Shown piece after piece: positions 42,605 to 53,582 of a stretch of 64,000 bases of DNA. The DNA comes from Morinoia aosen (taxonomy: Eukaryota > Arthropoda > Malacostraca > Amphipoda > Talitridae). Location of the stretch: assembly GCA_030386875.1 (NCBI GenBank), contig CM059575.1, positions 16,206,293-16,270,292 of the forward strand. The letters run 5' to 3'. The stretch's first letter is position 1. Every line of letters begins with the position of its first letter. The translations under genes and the position numbers were made by a program. The notes under the pieces were generated by a model. That model was not told the DNA's origin, did not search any database, and was given only the letters and a program-made list of their open reading frames with translations.

Positions 42605-45127
42605 ATGAACCTCGTCGCTCAAGCTCGAGAATACGTCGAAGCCCTCGGCCTCACTCCCACCGATGCGGAGTACCGGGAAGAATTTACCAGCCGCCTGAGA
42701 CATTTGGAAGAAGCCGCAGAACGAGCAGCGGAACGAGAAGCCGCAGAACGAGCAGCGGAACGAGAAGCAGCACAACGAGACCACGAGCTCAGACTACGAC
42801 AACTCGATGCTCAAATCGCTCCTCAAAATGCTAGAGTGAAGATACCTCCACCGGCTCCATTCGATCCCACGAAAGAAAGGATGGACGAATTTTTGCAACG
42901 CTTCTGCACTCACACCACAGCGATGGGATTTACTGAAGTCGATGCTGTTGTCATGCTCCATAATTTGATCACACCGAAGGAACGTCGACTCATCGATACC
43001 CTGCCCACAGCAGATCGCTTCAAGCTTCCTGAAATTAAATTGCTCCTACTAGATGCTCATAAAGTTACTCTGGCAAAACTACGTGCCAACTACTACGAAT
43101 TGAAGCCAGAAGAAGGCGACAATATGTCACGTTACCTACGGCGACTCGAACAAGCCTCTGACGCTTGGTTAAAAGGATGCAACATCGAAGCCAACTACGA
43201 GACTCTTCGTGACTTCCTTATTGTTGACCGAGCTTGTTCAAGCTTGCCGCCCTTCCTCGCTACTCAATTGCGTGACAGGGGTGGTAACACAGTCGCAAGC
43301 CTTGGAGAGCAAGGTGATAGCTTCTTACAAGCAAGACCTCATACATCGCTCCATCAGCTTTGTAAGGGTCGCACACTGACATCATCGACGGATGCGGGCC
43401 CTCCAGCACTCAAAGCATCAGTAGCACCAGAGCGACACTCGGCATTTCTTGTCCGAGCCCCGAGCACTCCAGCAAGATCAACCAACTCCAGCAACAAATC
43501 TCGAGGAACGCCGCCAAGAACTTCTAACACACGTGGTGGTCCCACCAGCTCAGGATCGGTCAACACTCCGCAGCGCGAACAACGAGGACCTTACACTGGA
43601 TTTTACTGTACTTTCCATGGCCCCAACCGATCACATTCCAGCGATGAGTGCCGCAAATTGCAGAGGAGGCAAGGTGATGGTCATAGTAATGGAGCAGCCC
43701 ATGCAAGCCCACCTATCTCCAGTACTACCGCTCGAGTAAACAATCTAGCAACGCATGAAGAAGCAGATGAATACGACGATATTCCCCCAGTCGCATGCAA
43801 TCACATCGCCTCGAACAAGCTGATCGAATTGGGACAGCTGAAAACATGCTCTGGCACCGTGAACCAACAACCCGTTCAAGTACTACTCGATGGAGGAGCA
43901 ACGGCGGTCTTTGTCAAGAAGGCTCTCGTCCCAGCTGACGCCATTTTGAAGAAGGCAATTACCGTTCGGCTGGCCAATAATCACTCTTTCGAGGCACCTC
44001 TGGCCCGGGTCTCTCTCGTTTGCCCTTATTACCACGGAGAGGTGACAGCTGTAGCCATGGAAGAGCTCTCCCACGATGTCATTCTCGGCCGAGTTCCCGG
44101 GACCACCTCCTTCGAAGAACAGATGACCGACCATGAAGAGCAACCAGTTGCAGCAGAAGTCTCTCACGTTGTCACAAGGGCAGCAGCAAAAACGATCGAA
44201 AATCCCCCTGCCGCACCAAGCACTGTCGGTATATTGCAACACAACAAAGAAGACTTCGAAAAATTACAGCGGGAGTGCAAAACATTGCAGCTTTTATTCA
44301 AGAAAGTTGACACCGGCAAAGAAGAAACGCACAAGGATGGCAGAGTCATTACCTTTGAACTCCATGACGGCATTCTCCATCGGAAAACGTTACGAGACGG
44401 TCAGGAAACCGATCAACTTGTAGCCCCTGCAAGCGTTCGCCCACAAATCTTGGAAATGGCCCACGACAATCCACTTGCTGGCCATTATTCCCAAAAGAAG
44501 ACTCAGGCTCGACTAGAACGAGATTTTTATTGGCCGTCCCTAGCAAAAGATGTGGTCCAATACTGTCACTTCTGTCATACCTGCCAGACGCACGCTCCAT
44601 CTCGACCAAGAAAGGCACCTATCTCAACCCCACCGATCACCATTCCATTCTCCGCGCTCAGTGTTGATTTAGTAGGCCCATTACAACCAGCTTCGGCACG
44701 TGGCCACCGATACATTCTCACCGTGGTGGACCAATCAACTCGGTTCGCAGACGCAGCCCCGATCAGACATATAGATGCAGAAACGGTCGCCCAGGAGCTA
44801 CTCGAAATCTGCAGCAGAGTTGGTTTCCCTCATACGCTAACGAGCGACAACGGTACTCAGTTCACAGCCGCAACCTTCGAAGCTTTCCTGAAACTCGTCA
44901 GTATCCAGCACCGATTGACGCCATTATACCATGCCCAATCGAACGGCATAGTCGAACGCTTCAATGGCACGCTCAAAGACATGTTGCGGAAGTTAGCCGT
45001 AGAACAACCGCGAGGTTGGGACCTGTATCTGCCTTCCCTCCTTTTTGCTTATCGAGACGCTCCTCAGGCCTCAACCGGGTATTCTCCTTTCGAACTCATC
45101 TACGGCCATCGCGTCCGTGGGCCTTAA
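42605..45127 (+). CDS. G2 gag-protease-integrase polyprotein (840 codons)
   Basis: ATG 42605 (MNLVAQAREYVEALGL). Gag: a Glu/Arg/Ala coiled-coil repeat (residues about 35-65), then a capsid-like region (FDPTKERMDEFLQRF to about 230). An unusual CHHC knuckle follows (CTFHGPNRSHSSDEC, near 335). Protease: VLLDGGATAVFVKK (about 430; DGGA in place of DSGA/DTGA) and HDVILGR. Integrase: HHCC finger (HDNPLAGHYS...CHFCHTC, about 620-660), then the core SVDLVGP, TSDNGTQF and NGIVERFNGTLK (Asp, Asp, Glu). The frame stops at TAA 45125 but continues unchanged beyond, so this is a nonsense mutation inside pol. Confidence 0.88.
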   Translation: MNLVAQAREYVEALGLTPTDAEYREEFTSRLRHLEEAAERAAEREAAERAAEREAAQRDHELRLRQLDAQIAPQNARVKIPPPAPFDPTKERMDEFLQRFCTHTTAMGFTEVDAVVMLHNLITPKERRLIDTLPTADRFKLPEIKLLLLDAHKVTLAKLRANYYELKPEEGDNMSRYLRRLEQASDAWLKGCNIEANYETLRDFLIVDRACSSLPPFLATQLRDRGGNTVASLGEQGDSFLQARPHTSLHQLCKGRTLTSSTDAGPPALKASVAPERHSAFLVRAPSTPARSTNSSNKSRGTPPRTSNTRGGPTSSGSVNTPQREQRGPYTGFYCTFHGPNRSHSSDECRKLQRRQGDGHSNGAAHASPPISSTTARVNNLATHEEADEYDDIPPVACNHIASNKLIELGQLKTCSGTVNQQPVQVLLDGGATAVFVKKALVPADAILKKAITVRLANNHSFEAPLARVSLVCPYYHGEVTAVAMEELSHDVILGRVPGTTSFEEQMTDHEEQPVAAEVSHVVTRAAAKTIENPPAAPSTVGILQHNKEDFEKLQRECKTLQLLFKKVDTGKEETHKDGRVITFELHDGILHRKTLRDGQETDQLVAPASVRPQILEMAHDNPLAGHYSQKKTQARLERDFYWPSLAKDVVQYCHFCHTCQTHAPSRPRKAPISTPPITIPFSALSVDLVGPLQPASARGHRYILTVVDQSTRFADAAPIRHIDAETVAQELLEICSRVGFPHTLTSDNGTQFTAATFEAFLKLVSIQHRLTPLYHAQSNGIVERFNGTLKDMLRKLAVEQPRGWDLYLPSLLFAYRDAPQASTGYSPFELIYGHRVRGP

Positions 45128-45718
45128 ACCGTGCTCAAGGAATGCTGGACAGATGGGAGATTGCAAGACGACACGAGCACTGCTCAGTACCTAATGGAAA
45201 TGAAGCACCGATTGAAAGAAACACGTAAAATCGCTTGCGAGAATCTAAACAGGAGCCAAGAGAAAAGCGCCAAGTTCTTCAACAGACGTACCAAGATGCG
45301 AACTCTAAAGCAAGGAGGTAAAGTCCTCATGTTTCTGCCCGATTCTCGAAAGAAGCTACTTATGACTTGGAAAGGTCCCTATACAGTGAAATCACGCCTG
45401 GGAACCTATACCTATACATTGGACGGGGATGGAAACAACAAAGTTTATCAAATCAACCTCCTTTGCCAGTACCACGACCGGGAGCAGCAAAGTTCCGCCT
45501 CACCAAGCGAGAAAGATCGCAAGCAGGACGACGAGAGAGTAGAGGATGCATTTGCAGCGGTTGGCCTCGCCCTAGAACCTACCTGCGAAGAAGAAGAACT
45601 CGACCGGAAAGAACCAGAGATACGGTCACCCGTCGGAGAAACCATTGAAGACTGTCTCATCTCCTCTACGTTGACTACAACACAACGCTCAGAACTCCAG
45701 GAACTACTCGGAGAATAA
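45128..45718 (+). pseudogene. G2 integrase C-terminal part with GPY/F module
   Basis: Same frame as the upstream ORF after one TAA. TVLKECWTDGRLQDD leads into a basic segment, then KLLMTWKGPYTVKSRLGTY, a GPY/F-like integrase C-terminal module, followed by an acidic linker (CEEEELDRKEPE) toward the RT. An in-frame TAA at 45716-45718 ends it, and a frameshift near 45790 follows. Confidence 0.82.
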
Positions 45719-45789
45719 CGAGATCTTTTCACAGATACTCCCGGAAGAACCAGCACGGCAGTTCATGAAATGAAATTGAAGGATCTTCC

Positions 45790-47053
45790 AATTTTCGACT
45801 TCAACATTCGTATCCACTTCCCTTAGCGCTGAAGCCTGAACTGCAGTCAAGTTTAGAGAAGTGGATGAAGATGGGAATCGTGACGCCATCCACACCTTAC
45901 TATTCACCGCTCCTTGCCGTCCGGAAGAAAGACGGTACCCACCGATTTTGTCTGGACTGCAGGCACCTCAACAGCCAGACAGTATTCGATGCCGAGCCAA
46001 TAGCAGACACCACTGCTATCTTCACCAATTTAGCTGGAAAAACAATCTTCAGCAGAATGGATCTCACCAGTGGATGTTGGCAGGTACCTTTACACCCTGA
46101 GTCCCGCCAATACACCGCCTTCAAAACTAGGTCTGGCCTATATGAATTCAACGTCATGCCTTTCGGCCTAGCAAATGCTCCAGCCACTTTTTCCTGCCTC
46201 ATACGCCAAGTCACTGCAGGACTGCAAGATACCGAGGTCTAAATGGACGACATCTTAATCGCCTCGACTACTTGGGAAGATCATTGCGCAGCATTAGCTA
46301 AACTGTCCGAAGCTCTTTCTCGACATGGTCTTAAGGCGAAGCCGTCCAAATGCGAATTCGGATTCGACAGTCTCCAGTATTTGGGCCATCAACTAAGCAG
46401 TAATCAGATCCAGCCTCTGGAGAATCGAGTCGAAGCCTTGAAATCAGCTCCACTCCCAAAAACAAAACGGGAGCTCCGAAGTTATCTCGGTACAGTTGGG
46501 TACTACCAACAGTACATTCCTAACTACTCTCAACTGACATCTGAACTCCATGATTTCCTAAAGAAGAACTCCCCAGTACAAATACCTTGGACCGATACAA
46601 CAGAAGATCTGTTCGAAAGTTTGAAGACAGCGTTAGTCAAGAGACCGGTCTTACAGTTACCAGACCCCAGGTGTCCTTTCATTCTGAGGACAGATGCCTC
46701 CCAAACTGGACTTGGAGCAGCTCTCCTCCACCCAAGCAAACGAGACTTCCGTCACTACGCGCCGGTAGCATATGCTTCACGTCGACTGAGAGGAGCAGAA
46801 ATAAACTATTCTACTATTGAAAAAGAAGCGTTAAGCAACTACTGGGCTCTACAGAAGTCTGAGGTCTACCTGTGTGGACGAGAATTTGTGTTACAAACCG
46901 ACCATCGACCGCTCCTTTATTTGCAACAGGCAGACAAGTTGAACCCTCGATTGAAACGCTGGGCATTGTATTTCAGCCTTTTCAGGTTCCGAGCAGAACA
47001 CCTTTCGGGTAGTCGACCACCTCCTTGCAGAATCCCTGTCTCGGCTATCGTAG
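45790..47053 (+). pseudogene. G2 reverse transcriptase and RNase H
   Basis: RT: MKMGIVTPSTPYYSPLLAV, KDGTHRFCLDCRHLN, IFSRMDLTSGCWQVPL, MPFGLANAPATF, then an active-site block where the Tyr codon of Y-M-D-D is a TAA (46240-46242), followed directly by MDDILIAS. Thumb/connection: YLGTVGYYQQYIPNY. RNase H: ILRTDASQTGLGAALL, YSTIEKEALSNYWAL, LQTDHRPLLYL. A frameshift near 47005 leads to the usual LSR-type end at TAG 47051-47053. The placement after integrase is the notable feature. Confidence 0.88.
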
Positions 47054-47075
47054 CAGAGACACCCTCCCCCGGGTG

Positions 47076-48648
47076 TGTCAGGCCGCACAGGTGTTGTCGA
47101 GGCTTTTGTGTTAGTTACCCATAACCTTAAGTATTTTTTTTATTTGTCTAGCTCCCTGAACGCCGACTTGTCTGTTTCTCTGCGCTGATGTTGCGTCTGT
47201 ACATTTACTTTAGTTAGCCCTTAAATATCATTTGTATTACATGTCGATATTCCAATGCTTCTTTGATTACCTAGCTAAATAAGACTAATATCTTAAATGC
47301 AATTTTGAGTGTTGCACCCTGTTATGCAGTAGCTGATGTCTGTACGCACTATTGTTGCAACAGAAAATAAATCACTGTCTTTGTGAAAATATATCAGTGT
47401 ATGTAATAGGGATTTAAAGAGGATTCAGCATCTACCAAGTCACGCTATGAGGTCTAAAAAATTTCTTTTCTCCTTCTTAACACATGCTTTAGTCTCGTAC
47501 ATGGAGTTAGGATATACTGGAAGGAGCATAGCCGAATCCAATTGGGTTCGAATTAGCTGCAACAGTTGGGAGACTGGGACATCGGCAAAGCCCCACACGT
47601 GAGCCAACCACAGACGCTTGGCTGAAGTTGGCTCCTCCTCGCCTCCTCACCTCCTCTACAACTCGCCCTCCCGTTTTCCAAAGCAAGATTAGTACCGCTC
47701 CACAAATCGAAGGGTGAGGTGCGCGTGCAAGTCCTCTCTGATTTGTTATATTCAAGGGCCTGTAATCTTTATAGTTTTCAACTCGTAATGTATCTTTGCT
47801 AGTAATTTTGATATTGTTAAGTGTCCTCAAGTGAGGAAACACAATTTATCATCTTTCGGAGTCTTAAAATCCCAAATTAATGATTGACGATTCACTCAAC
47901 AGCTGGAAGAGCATTCAGCGAGCGTGTGCGCACCCTAGCGTAGTGAGTAGGTAACTGGCTTCCGTGCTGACGTCACACTTGCGAGACGGCTATTGGTTAC
48001 CACAGACATAGGAGAAATCTCAAAAACTGGTTCTCTTCACCGACGGCTATGCTCCCTCCATATATAGTCCCTCCACGGTCTCGTACGACATCTCGCCTAA
48101 TAAGGGGTTTAAGGAGCCACCTCGGAAGGACGAACTATTTCGCATAGTTTGTCGATTAGGAAAACACTGTCGCAGTTCGGCACTAACAGTTCACTTCTGT
48201 TGCCCTAGCGGTCTCATACGGCGCAGACAGTTGCTCAGCGTCCTAACGGTACCGCCGTAGTTCAGCACGAACAGAATTTACTTCTGTTGCCCTAGCGTTC
48301 TGAATACGGCGTAGGCGGTACCCACACACACTTCACTCTAGCGGTACCACCGTAGTTCGGCACAAAACAGAATTTACTTCTGTTGCCCTAGCGGACTTAA
48401 TACGGCGCAGGTGGTACCCACACAGACCTCACCCCCCCCCACACACACACAACGGTACCGCCGTAGTTCGGCACTAACAGAATTTACTTTTGTTGCCCTA
48501 GCGGACTGATTACGGCGTAGGCGGTACCCACACGAACCTCAGGAAGGGCAGCTGCGAAGAAAAGCTAGCGCCCCGGAAAAAGGTAGCTGCACAGAAGACA
48601 GCCCCTTTTTCCACGAACCCTCACGTCAACCGCACGACGGTATCGACA
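47076..48648 (+). repeat. G2 3' LTR (about 1573 bp)
   Basis: TGTCAGGCCGCACAGG to GACGGTATCGACA. U3 47076 to about 48084, R-U5 from about 48085. It contains three full hairpin units (48248-48322, 48343-48418, 48454-48528) and the first variant unit (48167-48230). I see no clear polypurine tract just upstream (CACCCTCCCCCGGG), which is odd. Confidence 0.85.
47968..48085 (+). promoter_or_regulatory. G2 LTR promoter: CRE-like site, CCAAT, TATA
   Basis: TGACGTCA (47968-47975, a CRE/ATF-type octamer), ATTGG (about 47992, inverse CCAAT) and TATATAG (48061-48067). The region shared by both LTR R parts begins at 48085, consistent with transcription starting about there. Confidence 0.65.
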
Positions 48649-48653
48649 TCCAT

Positions 48654-49300
48654 TAACCCCACTTTACTAAATTTCTTCATAAATTTTCCTGATTGAATGT
48701 CAACGCAAATGAGTTTTTCGTGAACAGTTGGTAATTTTCACCCTTTGGTTTGAATAAAATTCACTGTTCCCTTTACAACGTTTCATGGTCCTCAGAATAT
48801 GAAGTTTGACATTTCCTTACACCACGCTATAGTGGCAAATTTTCTGATCCTTTTACCGCGTTTTACTGTATATCACACGACAAATAATGAATGGATATCA
48901 AAAGAAATACTGTGCTCTAAAATATGAATAATTAATTCATGGTACTTTTCATTTGTTACACATGTTTTACCACCAACATTTTTAAGCGATGAAAAACATT
49001 CACGACTTTGTTTGGTCGTCGCTGAAACTCAACAGTGTTGGCCCTGTTGTGGCTTTTATTCACTTTCAGGGTCCTCATGTCCTGACTCGTAAAATTTTGT
49101 GCTGTCTTTCCATCTCTAGACATACCTGTGAGAACTTCTCACTGGGTAGCTGTTTTCGAAGAGGGTGTCTTGATGGTTTTTACTATAGTTGAGGTTTTGG
49201 TGTTTACATTCTCCATCCAACCGCAAATGCAATCCTCTCTAAAAAATAGAAATGACATAAGTTGGTGCTCTTCTTTCTCCCTTCTCAGTCGATTTCTCTA
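48654..49300. other. AT-rich DNA outside G2, no gene seen
   Basis: Starts with the right-hand duplication flank. Only short open frames on both strands. Nothing recognisable until the decayed OTU LINE. Confidence 0.4.
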
Positions 49301-51410
49301 CCAGAAATTGTCACAGCCAGCCCATTCAAAGTCAGGAAAACGACCATTCCTATCCACGTCTGGACCTCCTAATACTTAAAAAAAATCGAACAGAAAGGGT
49401 CTCATGCCCCATTTATGCACGCATGAGTATAAATGATATAAAACGATCATTGAAAATAGAGTCGTTTCCCATCAAAGCCGACGGATACTGCCGCCTTCAT
49501 GCAGTAGCTCATCAGCTTACCACAAACCAACTTCAAAATGTTGGAATATTGGTTGTGTGGCCTTAAAACCAACTCAAAAACCGCAATCAAAAAAGAGATC
49601 ATAGCAAACGCAAGCATATACGCTAAGTTTATTAAAAAAACAGAGACGACATACCTGAACTAATAAATGAATACATTGACGACGAACATTTTCATCATGC
49701 TGCCGGAGGTCTCATACCGCAAATCATATCAAATGTGACAGGAAGTATTCTATTCTTCGATGATAAAGAGAATGGGGTTTGGATGACAGTAATCGATCCG
49801 TCACCAGAGTTATCAACTAATAACCTTCCACTAATGATTCATTGAGAAAACAACCACCCTAGTGCCCTCGTTGCACAAGGCAGAAATAAGACTGGAGTCA
49901 CATCATCTTGACAAAATACTGTTGCCCAGTTACATAGAGGATTTCTAAACATAGCAGACGCTAAACCTTGCACCCTAGGCAATACTGACAAGATTAATGA
50001 ATCCATGAAACGTTCCTCACAAAATGCACCTTTGCTGCTTCTAATAATCGCCATAATGAAAATAATACCAAAATGAAACATATCAATGCTCACAGTCTAT
50101 ATGATTAATTGAATGAGATCAGATTAATGTTGGTTACTAAACGAATTATTATTTTTTGCGTTTCCAAAACATGGTTAAATTCATTAACCCAATGTTCGTT
50201 CAATAATATTCTCGATTACGTATTTTACCGCTATGATGGCGTTAAAAACAGCCGAGGCAGTGAGTCTTGTATTTTCATGAAAGAAATGTACTCAATTTCT
50301 TTACTCCATGCAAATGAAGTTTATGAAAGTATAGAAACGGTTTGACTAAAAGTACAAATAAATAAACATAAATCCATCATCGTCGGCAGTCATTACACTA
50401 CATCCAACGGTAGAGTTCATGGAGAAAACTTTCAAAGAAATTCTAGCGGCAAAAACATCATTCTTTTCTTTCGGAGAATTTTCCGTTCACATGACTAATA
50501 AAAACTATCAGCTAAGTAAACTATTGTACAAACTAAACCTATCCCAAATGGTCAAAGAACCAACTCGTGTTACTAGAGTCTTTAAAACTCTCCTTGATCT
50601 GGCAATCAGAAATACTCTTTCTGTAAAGCTCTTTGACGCAATATCACCCTCTGTTTCTGATCACTACTCTATAAAATGTCAAATTGAAATCGCAAAGAAA
50701 AAAAAGAAATTATAGTTAATTGACTCAACGGATAAAAAGTAGCTATTCAGCGGAATGATTTCATGAAAAACTACAAACAGGTCCACATAATTTTAGGACA
50801 TAGTGCTATCTGATGATGTTGACATACATGCAAGTTTCAATCTTAAATGAAAATTTTTACGTCAGTTCTAAATGAATGCGCACTTTACATCACGAAAAAG
50901 ACTAAGCCAAAGCTCGGCGTTTCTATTACTGTCGAAATTAATTAAGGACAGCGTCCCCCTTCCGGAGAATTTTAATTAATTAAAGAGCTGAGAAAAATAA
51001 AGAAAACTTACGCTCAGTACAGAAAAAAGAGAGATCAAACAGTACTTTAAACAAAGATAAAAGAAGCAGGTAAACATTATAAGGAAGTAAATCACAGAAG
51101 CAAAACAAACACAGACAAAGAGCCACAGATTTCAACACATGCTTTTCTACAGTAGGTGCTCAAGTCTTCAATGAAGTGTGAAAAACAAATTCAAATTAAA
51201 CTTTAGTTGAAAATCCGTACCCTACTGCATCTGCATGGGCTGGTGTCAGGTGGAGACCACGTCTTGTCAATTTACCAGAGTTAAGAATTTCAACTTATTG
51301 AAAAACACAAAGGCAGTCGAACATGATAGTATTAGCCTTCAATATATCAAAGACAGCTTCTCAGTCACTGTACTAGTGATTTGTTTGATTTAACTAATAT
51401 ATATAGCATT
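49300..51410 (+). pseudogene. Decayed second copy of the OTU LINE (end of ORF1, OTU, endonuclease, start of RT)
   Basis: Colinear with about 36160-38290. The ATGA ORF1/ORF2 overlap context is partly kept (GCATGAGT near 49423). The OTU Cys block reads ADGYCRLHAVAH, so Cys is retained. TGA C follows at 49909-49912 at the same place as in the main copy. Endonuclease fragments: FCVSKTWLN (Glu changed to Lys), GVKNSRGSESCIF, LSQMVKEPTRVT and SDHYSIK. Homology is last seen near 51390 (AACACAAAGGCAGT...), so it is 3'-truncated before most of the RT. Many indels and stops: old. Confidence 0.8.
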
Positions 51411-51889
51411 GGTGTTCATGCATCTTTGAATACAAGCCTGCGTTTTTCAAAGCGCCTCAGTTCAAAGTTCCAACGTTTCCTTTTTCGTTTGTCAGAAGAG
51501 TTGTTAGGTTTTTATTTTTTGTTTTTTTTACTGTTAGTTAACTGAGAGAGTGTATTTTTACTATTTTGCCCTCATTTGCTTTAATCACTATCATTGATAT
51601 TAGTGTATCTATTGTAGCATTTCCTTCAATTAAATTAAAGAGTCTTTATGTTTAGAAATTTTCAACAGCCAGTGTGTTGATTTTTTTCATCAGTTATTTG
51701 GAGATGTACTGGTTTCTATCATAAGTTGCAAGCTTTTTCTCAAATTTTTTTGCCCAGCACTGAATGCGTTTTAGAAGGAATCTGTGATGTCCTCGAAGCG
51801 AACCCCATAAAATTTGCTCCACTTTAGAAAATGTAGTTTTTTCTCTTTCTTATTCGCATTCGAGTTAATGCAAGCGAACTTCATTCAAA
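51410..51889. other. AT-rich spacer
   Basis: No coding sequence recognised. T-rich stretches near 51510-51540. Confidence 0.4.
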
Positions 51890-52194
51890 GCCAGGGCCGG
51901 TATTCCACAAACCACTGTACGCACTCTGCAGTTTTTAGGGTTCTAGGGCATCTAGGGTTCGAATCCCGACGCCGGATGGCGATTTTCTCTGTTGGGTATA
52001 GGGGAAAAATTCCATGCACAATACCTCACTCTACCCAGGTGTCTTAAATGGGTACCGGTCGTTGCCGGGGGAAAGTGTCATGGCGTCCTGGTGTTAGTTA
52101 TAAGGCATTTGAAAATCCAATGTACAAGGTGATATGTATCAGGCTTGAATTGTAAATAAAGCACCCGTAGATGCCGTTGTTTGTTTGTTTAAAT
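51890..52194 (+). repeat. tRNA-like SINE
   Basis: A pol III B-box (GGTTCGAATCC, 51956-51966) in a short non-coding repeat. The body contains CACTCTACCCAGGTGTC and AAATGGGTACC, which I recall as common in invertebrate SINE bodies. The tail has TGTAAATAAAGCACC and a (TTTG)3-like end, as expected for LINE-mobilised SINEs. No clean A-box was found, so the head is degraded. Confidence 0.65.
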
Positions 52195-53310
52195 CTGCTT
52201 GCGCCGTCTCATTTCATTCTACAAGAATGCCTGAAAAGTATTAAATTTTCAGAACTAGACATTTTTTGGAATATTTATCTGTCGTTTTCAAATTTTTCTG
52301 ATATCCTTGTTCATAATTTCAGTACCAAATTTTTCGTTGCAGCTTTTAAATCACCCAGCTTTTATGTTTATGTTCAACACGATTTGAGTCTGACTTCAAC
52401 GCCGGAAATAATGTCGATTCTATCCTCATTCTTAGATTACTACTTTTGGCGTTTTGGATTCCAAAAATAACATTGTGGCGCTCTTTTCATGAGCTTCATT
52501 ATCTAATATTTCATCATAATTGATGCTAGTGTAAATGCGAAACAAATTTCCTGCGAAGTGACCCACCGGTGGTCACGTAAGTGAATTTCATAGTGCTGCT
52601 GCTGGCCCACCTGCAGAAACTAACTCATTGTTTATTAATACTTAATGAAAGCTAAATAAATGCCCCATCCAGTTAATGTTTGCTATTTTCAAAGTTGATT
52701 ACCACAATTAACCTTCAATTTGAATTGAATATAGAACTTCAGTTTAACCCATCGCAGTTAACGTGTTAAGGTGTTCCACGTCGTTTGATATGAGCAGCTG
52801 TCCAGTTGCACCCGCAGGATTCTCGAGAAATATTAATGATCTCTAACTTATGAGCTCGAAACAATACCAACAAATTCACCCCAACTCAACCAATGTACTC
52901 AGAAAATGAGCTTAAGACTTCAATTTTTTGAGGCTAAGTTCACATTACTCTCCGAATAGTTGTAATGTGAGTCATTTGCAGTGTGCCTGCTGCCACATTC
53001 TTCATTCTAAGGGCATTTCTTATTCAAGGTTTGAGTATACCTTCTAATTTTGCAAGTCAATGCTCTATCAGTTAGCGATTTTAAAATTATCGGTGCCAAA
53101 GTTTCATGATTTATTAGTTACCTACTTAGTTAATTTCAAGAATAGTTAATATCATCTAGTTTGCTTCGCCTTGCAGCAAACATATTTGTTCGAAACTGTA
53201 GATTTCCAAACAATATATGTACTTCGTCGTAGTGAGATCACTTTCAGTGTCAACATTTAAGTTAACTTTGAAGAACTTACGTTGCGAGCTATACACTGCG
53301 ACTGAGACAC
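52195..53310. other. AT-rich DNA, no gene seen
   Basis: Includes a short open frame at 52171-52470 with no recognisable features. Nothing supported. Confidence 0.35.
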
Positions 53311-53317
53311 AAATTGC

Positions 53318-53576
53318 TTGAAAATGTTGCCCATGATGGCTAGCGTGATATGGCTAGAGTGGAGTGCAGCTTGTAACGCGTGCGGTGACTTGAGTGACCG
53401 CCGCTCCCCCACACCACACCAGCCGGCCATCCCTTGGCCGTCCCCCGGCGTAGGGGAGATGAACAACTTCCTCCACACGGAGGAACTCGTGCGGCGAAGA
53501 CGCGCACGCACAAATGTGCTGGCGTTGCTGCTCCCGCGCTGCTGTGTGTCACTCGCCTACTCCAGCCCAATCTAAG
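53318..53576 (+). other. CpG-rich island, possible first exon ending at a strong splice donor
   Basis: About 200 bases (53380-53570) are markedly GC- and CpG-rich within AT-rich DNA. An 85-codon frame starts at ATG 53318 (MKMLPMMASVIWLEW) and ends at TAA 53573-53575. It is followed at once by AAG|GTAAGT (53577-53582), a consensus 5' splice donor. The protein is not recognised; the island might instead be 5' UTR, or coding on the reverse strand. This is the only place in the window that hints at a host gene. Confidence 0.35.
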
Positions 53577-53582
53577 GTAAGT

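Larger units (their letters stand above)
32191..48648 (+). mobile_element. G2, Gmr1-like Ty3/Gypsy element split by an OTU LINE
   Basis: The 5' LTR is in two pieces (32191 to about 32560-32600, and 41505-42498), with the OTU LINE between. The 3' LTR is 47076-48648. TGTC/GACA ends and a 5-bp TCCAT duplication define the element. The internal order is gag, protease, integrase, RT, RNase H: integrase precedes RT, as described for Gmr1-type Gypsy elements. Five in-frame or frameshift lesions inactivate pol. About 640 bp present in the 3' LTR (47443-48084) are missing from the 5' LTR at the LINE insertion. Confidence 0.88.

Noticed and set aside
51956..51966. Possible tRNA gene, from the B-box
   Set aside because: No cloverleaf and no A-box at the right distance; better explained as a SINE head.
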